A stretch of DNA of 14,949 nt from Nitrospirota bacterium (GTDB taxonomy: Bacteria; Nitrospirota; Thermodesulfovibrionia; Thermodesulfovibrionales; JdFR-88). The DNA lies in contig JAJYGJ010000023.1 of NCBI GenBank assembly GCA_021790695.1, forward strand, positions 1 through 14,949. Reading direction: 5' to 3'. The translations under genes were made by a program, and so were the position numbers. Shown here piece by piece: positions 12,429-14,949 of this stretch. The notes under the pieces are model-generated. The model was not told the DNA's origin. It saw nothing but the letters and a program-made list of their open reading frames with translations, and ran no database searches. Numbering within the stretch: the stretch's first letter is position 1; the number at the start of each line of letters is the position of its first letter.

Positions 12429-14222
12429 ATGCCTGAAAATATCAGAAATTTCTCCATCGTGGCCCATATAGACCACGGCAAATCCACCCTCGCCGACAGA
12501 CTGCTGGAGTTTACGGGCGCCCTTTCGGAAAGGGAGATGACCGCGCAGGTGCTGGATTCGATGGACCTGGAGAGGGAACGCGGCATCACCATAAAGGCCC
12601 ACGCGGTCCGGCTTGAATACACGGCGGACGACGGGCGCAGGTACATGCTTAACCTGATAGACACCCCCGGACACGTCGATTTTTCCTATGAGGTTTCAAG
12701 GAGCCTGGCCTCCTGCGAGGGCGCCCTCCTGGTCATAGACGCGACACAGGGCGTAGAGGCCCAGACGATAGCAAACGCCTACCTGGCCATAGAGCACGAC
12801 CTGGCTATCGTCCCGGTGATAAACAAGATCGACCTGCCGCAGGCCGACCCCGAAAGGGTCATAGAGCAGGTTGAAGAGACCATACCTATCGACGTCAAAC
12901 ACCCCATAATGGCAAGCGCCAAGCTGGGCGTCGGGATCAAGGAGATACTGGAGGCGGTGGTGTCGAGGGTCCCCCCGCCGGGGGGCAGCGACGACGCGCC
13001 GCTCCGGGCGCTCATATTCGATTCCTGGTTTGACTCTTACCGGGGGGTTATCACTCTCGTGAGGGTCTTTGACGGCAAGGTCGAGACCGGGATGAAGATA
13101 AGGCTCATGCGCGCCGGCAAGGACTACGAGGTGAGCGAAACGGGTGTCTTTACCCCGAAGGCCCTTCCCACGGGCAGGCTGGGCGCAGGCGAGGTGGGCT
13201 ACATCATCGCGGGGATAAAAAACGTTGCGGACACGCGCATAGGAGACACGATCACGGGGGCGGACAATCCCGCGCCGGCGGAACTGCCGGGCTACCGCGA
13301 GGCGCGCCCCATGGTCTATTGCGGCCTTTACCCCACGGAACACCACCAGTACGAGGCCCTGAAGGCCGCGCTCGAGAAACTGAAGCTGAACGACGCCTCT
13401 TTCACCTACGAGCCGGAAAGCTCCCAGGCCCTGGGTTTCGGCTTCAGGTGCGGTTTCCTGGGGCTTCTGCACATGGAGATAATAAGGGAGCGGCTCGAAC
13501 GCGAATTCGGCCTGGCCCTCATAAGCACCACCCCCACGGTCATCTACAAGGCCATCGGCCCCGATGGCGCGGAGCGGCTCATAGACAGCCCCGCCAAGTG
13601 GGACAATTCGGAAAAACACGTCCAGGAGCCTCACGTGAAGGCCGTGATCTTCGTGCCGGAGGCCTATCTTGGCGCGGTCTTCGATCTCTGCCGCGCAAGA
13701 AGGGGCGTCCAGAAGGAATTCACCTACATAGGGAAAGACAGGGTGATGCTCACCTACGAGCTTCCCATGAACGAGATACTCTGGGACTTCTTCGACAGGC
13801 TGAAGTCGATGACAAAGGGGTATGCCTCCCTGGATTACGAGTTCATCGGCTACCGCGACGCGGACCTGGTGAGAGTGGATATCCTTTTAAACGGCGAGCC
13901 CGTGGATGCCCTCTCGCTCGTCGTCCCCAGGGAAAAATCCTACTACCTGGCCCGGCAGGTGGTGGAGAAACTGAGGAGCGTCATCCCGCGGCACCTCTTC
14001 GAGGTGGCCATACAGGCCGCCATCGGCAGCCACGTCATAGCAAGGGAGACCGTCCGCGCGCTCAGGAAGGACGTTACCGCCAAGTGCTACGGCGGCGACA
14101 TCACCAGGAAACGGAAGCTCCTTGAAAAACAGAGGGAAGGCAAGAAAAAAATGAAACAGGTCGGCAGGGTCGAGGTGCCGCAGGAGGCCTTCCTCGCGGT
14201 TTTACAACTCGAAGACAAATGA
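12429..14222 (+). CDS. lepA: Elongation factor 4 (LepA)
   Basis: Ribosome-bound translational GTPase that affects back-translocation and 30S assembly under stress. The 597-residue protein is full length. It has G1 AHIDHGKST (12-20), G2 RGITIK (51-56), G3 DTPGHVDF (78-85) and G4 NKID (132-135), followed by domain II and the EF-G-like domains III and V. The LepA-specific C-terminal domain ends with KCYGGDITRKRKLLEKQREGKKKMKQVG. Residues FGFRCGFLGLLHMEI are the usual LepA signature. The ATG at 12429 gives the standard MPENIRNFSIVAHID beginning. There is no Shine-Dalgarno, but a TATAAT immediately upstream. It is followed by lepB after about 120 bp; lepA-lepB adjacency is classical in bacteria. 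Confidence 0.98.
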   Translation: MPENIRNFSIVAHIDHGKSTLADRLLEFTGALSEREMTAQVLDSMDLERERGITIKAHAVRLEYTADDGRRYMLNLIDTPGHVDFSYEVSRSLASCEGALLVIDATQGVEAQTIANAYLAIEHDLAIVPVINKIDLPQADPERVIEQVEETIPIDVKHPIMASAKLGVGIKEILEAVVSRVPPPGGSDDAPLRALIFDSWFDSYRGVITLVRVFDGKVETGMKIRLMRAGKDYEVSETGVFTPKALPTGRLGAGEVGYIIAGIKNVADTRIGDTITGADNPAPAELPGYREARPMVYCGLYPTEHHQYEALKAALEKLKLNDASFTYEPESSQALGFGFRCGFLGLLHMEIIRERLEREFGLALISTTPTVIYKAIGPDGAERLIDSPAKWDNSEKHVQEPHVKAVIFVPEAYLGAVFDLCRARRGVQKEFTYIGKDRVMLTYELPMNEILWDFFDRLKSMTKGYASLDYEFIGYRDADLVRVDILLNGEPVDALSLVVPREKSYYLARQVVEKLRSVIPRHLFEVAIQAAIGSHVIARETVRALRKDVTAKCYGGDITRKRKLLEKQREGKKKMKQVGRVEVPQEAFLAVLQLEDK

Positions 14223-14224
14223 GC

Positions 14225-14322
14225 GGCGAGCGCACCCCGGCTTGACGGGGGCAGCGAGGCGGATATGATAATAAAGTCCCTTACATTAGCTTCCTCGCGG
14301 ACTTGCGGCGGGGAAGCTCAAT
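14225..14322 (+). repeat. Two-hairpin intergenic element, copy B
   Basis: It has the same block order as copy A: GCGAGCG (14226-14232), a hairpin CCCCG...CGGGG (14235-14250), GCGGATA, ATAATAAA, CCTTACAT (14279-14286), a stem of 11 bp (14288-14298 with 14308-14318), and CAAT. It begins two bases after the lepA stop and ends about 20 bases before lepB. It contains the lepB promoter boxes. Confidence 0.55.
14242..14272 (+). promoter_or_regulatory. Possible lepB promoter
   Basis: TTGACG (14242-14247) is followed after 16 bases by TATGAT (14264-14269), overlapping GATAAT (14267-14272). It lies inside two-hairpin element B. A start near 14276 would give a lepB leader of about 67 bases containing the second hairpin. 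Confidence 0.45.
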
Positions 14323-14342
14323 AGTTTATCATAAAAGCCAGC

Positions 14343-14949
14343 ATGCCGCATACCAAGCAGACAAAAGGCGTGAAAAAAGTCGTATTGGAATACGCTGAGG
14401 CCATCGTCACGGCCCTGATACTGGCGCTTTTCATACGGGCATACGTCGTGCAGGCCTTCAAGATACCGTCCGGCTCGATGGAGCCCACGCTCCTCGTGGG
14501 GGACCATATCCTGGTAAACAAGTTCGTCTACGGCACGACAATCCCCTTCACTCATGACAGGGTGCTCGTCGTCAGAAGGCCGCAGAGGGGCGATGTGATA
14601 GTCTTCCGTTATCCCAGGAACCCGTCCAGGGATTTCATCAAGAGGGTCGTGGGGGTCCCCGGGGACGTGATAACCGGGAAGGACAAGATGGTCTACATAG
14701 ACGGCAAACGCGCGCCGGATTCCTTCACCATGCATGTGGACTCCGATGTGCAGCCGGCAAGCCTGGACCCGAGGGACAACTTCGGCCCCATCGTTGTGCC
14801 GCCGGGCGAATATTTCGTGATGGGCGACAATCGCGATGAGAGCTACGACAGCCGCTACTGGGGGTTTGTCCCGAGGCAAAATATCCTTGGAGAGGCCTTC
14901 CTTATCTATTGGTCGTGGAATGGCATCAAGGAGGCGCCGAGGCTGGGCC
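14343..14949 (+). CDS. lepB: Signal peptidase I, 3' end beyond window
   Basis: Membrane serine protease that removes signal peptides from exported proteins. Visible are a short cytoplasmic N-terminus, one membrane segment (about 18-36, EAIVTALILALFIRAYVV), box B SGSMEPTL with the catalytic serine (Ser45), and box D RDFIKRVVGVPGD with the catalytic lysine. Box E MGDNRDESYDSRYWG follows, then the FLIYWSW strand. About 202 codons are present before the window ends at the C-terminal segment, so only a few residues are probably missing. The single membrane segment is usual outside the enterobacteria. The ATG at 14343 has no good Shine-Dalgarno; a GTG ten codons later is a weaker alternative. PilQ, BamD and other exported proteins in this window are likely substrates of the Sec route; lipoproteins instead use LspA. 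Confidence 0.96.
   Translation, partial: MPHTKQTKGVKKVVLEYAEAIVTALILALFIRAYVVQAFKIPSGSMEPTLLVGDHILVNKFVYGTTIPFTHDRVLVVRRPQRGDVIVFRYPRNPSRDFIKRVVGVPGDVITGKDKMVYIDGKRAPDSFTMHVDSDVQPASLDPRDNFGPIVVPPGEYFVMGDNRDESYDSRYWGFVPRQNILGEAFLIYWSWNGIKEAPRLG

Noticed and set aside
12696..13634. Long open frame on the minus strand inside lepA
   Set aside because: It is antisense to a perfectly conserved lepA, with no family resemblance; GC-rich codons keep the opposite strand open.
1..14949. CRISPR arrays, tRNA or rRNA genes, insertion sequences
   Set aside because: No regularly spaced direct repeats beyond the short pilP array, no cloverleaf or rRNA-like stretch, and no transposase motifs were seen.

Overview
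This window reads as a block of housekeeping chromosome from a diderm (Gram-negative) bacterium with type IV pili. The outer-membrane secretin PilQ, the BAM lipoprotein BamD and lipoprotein signal peptides all point to two membranes. GC content is fairly high, yet ATA, AGG and AGA codons are common. That codon style and the gene set (pilMNOPQ close to aroC-aroK, a ROK glucokinase next to lepA-lepB, a stand-alone siroheme dehydrogenase) would suit a Nitrospirota- or Desulfobacterota-type organism. This placement is inference from style, not a database result.

Left half, minus strand (about 8110 down to 1). The run begins with pilM, which carries an apparent one-base frameshift, followed by tightly overlapping pilN, pilO and pilP, then pilQ: the inner-membrane alignment complex and the secretin of a type IV pilus. 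After an intergenic gap of about 250 bp comes a three-gene unit with its own promoter/operator and a strong intrinsic terminator. It encodes an ArsR-family repressor, a DsrE-like small sulfur-relay protein that appears to start at CTG, and a small lipoprotein of unknown family. A perfect TATAAT promoter then drives aroC (chorismate synthase), which overlaps aroK (shikimate kinase); aroK runs off the left edge with an odd C-terminal tail.

Middle, plus strand (about 8250 to 10072). bamD has a roughly 115-nt leader containing a two-hairpin element. It is followed by a precorrin-2 dehydrogenase and a YtxH-type small membrane protein.

Right of that, minus strand (11288 down to 10264), lies an unrecognised two-gene unit. 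One gene encodes a protein with an N-terminal coiled coil, a possible winged helix and a PD-(D/E)XK nuclease-like domain. The other is translationally coupled to it and encodes a 43-residue four-cysteine protein starting at TTG. This is the best candidate for something undescribed in the window.

Right end, plus strand: a ROK sugar kinase, lepA (EF-4) and lepB (signal peptidase I, cut by the window edge). A second copy of the two-hairpin element lies between lepA and lepB.

A recurring regulatory pattern is that several first-in-unit genes (aroC, pilM, the ROK kinase, lepA) have a good -10 box only a few bases before the start codon and no Shine-Dalgarno, suggesting leaderless or near-leaderless mRNAs. 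Internal genes (pilQ, the dsrE-like gene, the lipoprotein, the Cys-rich gene) carry clear AGGAGG-type sites.
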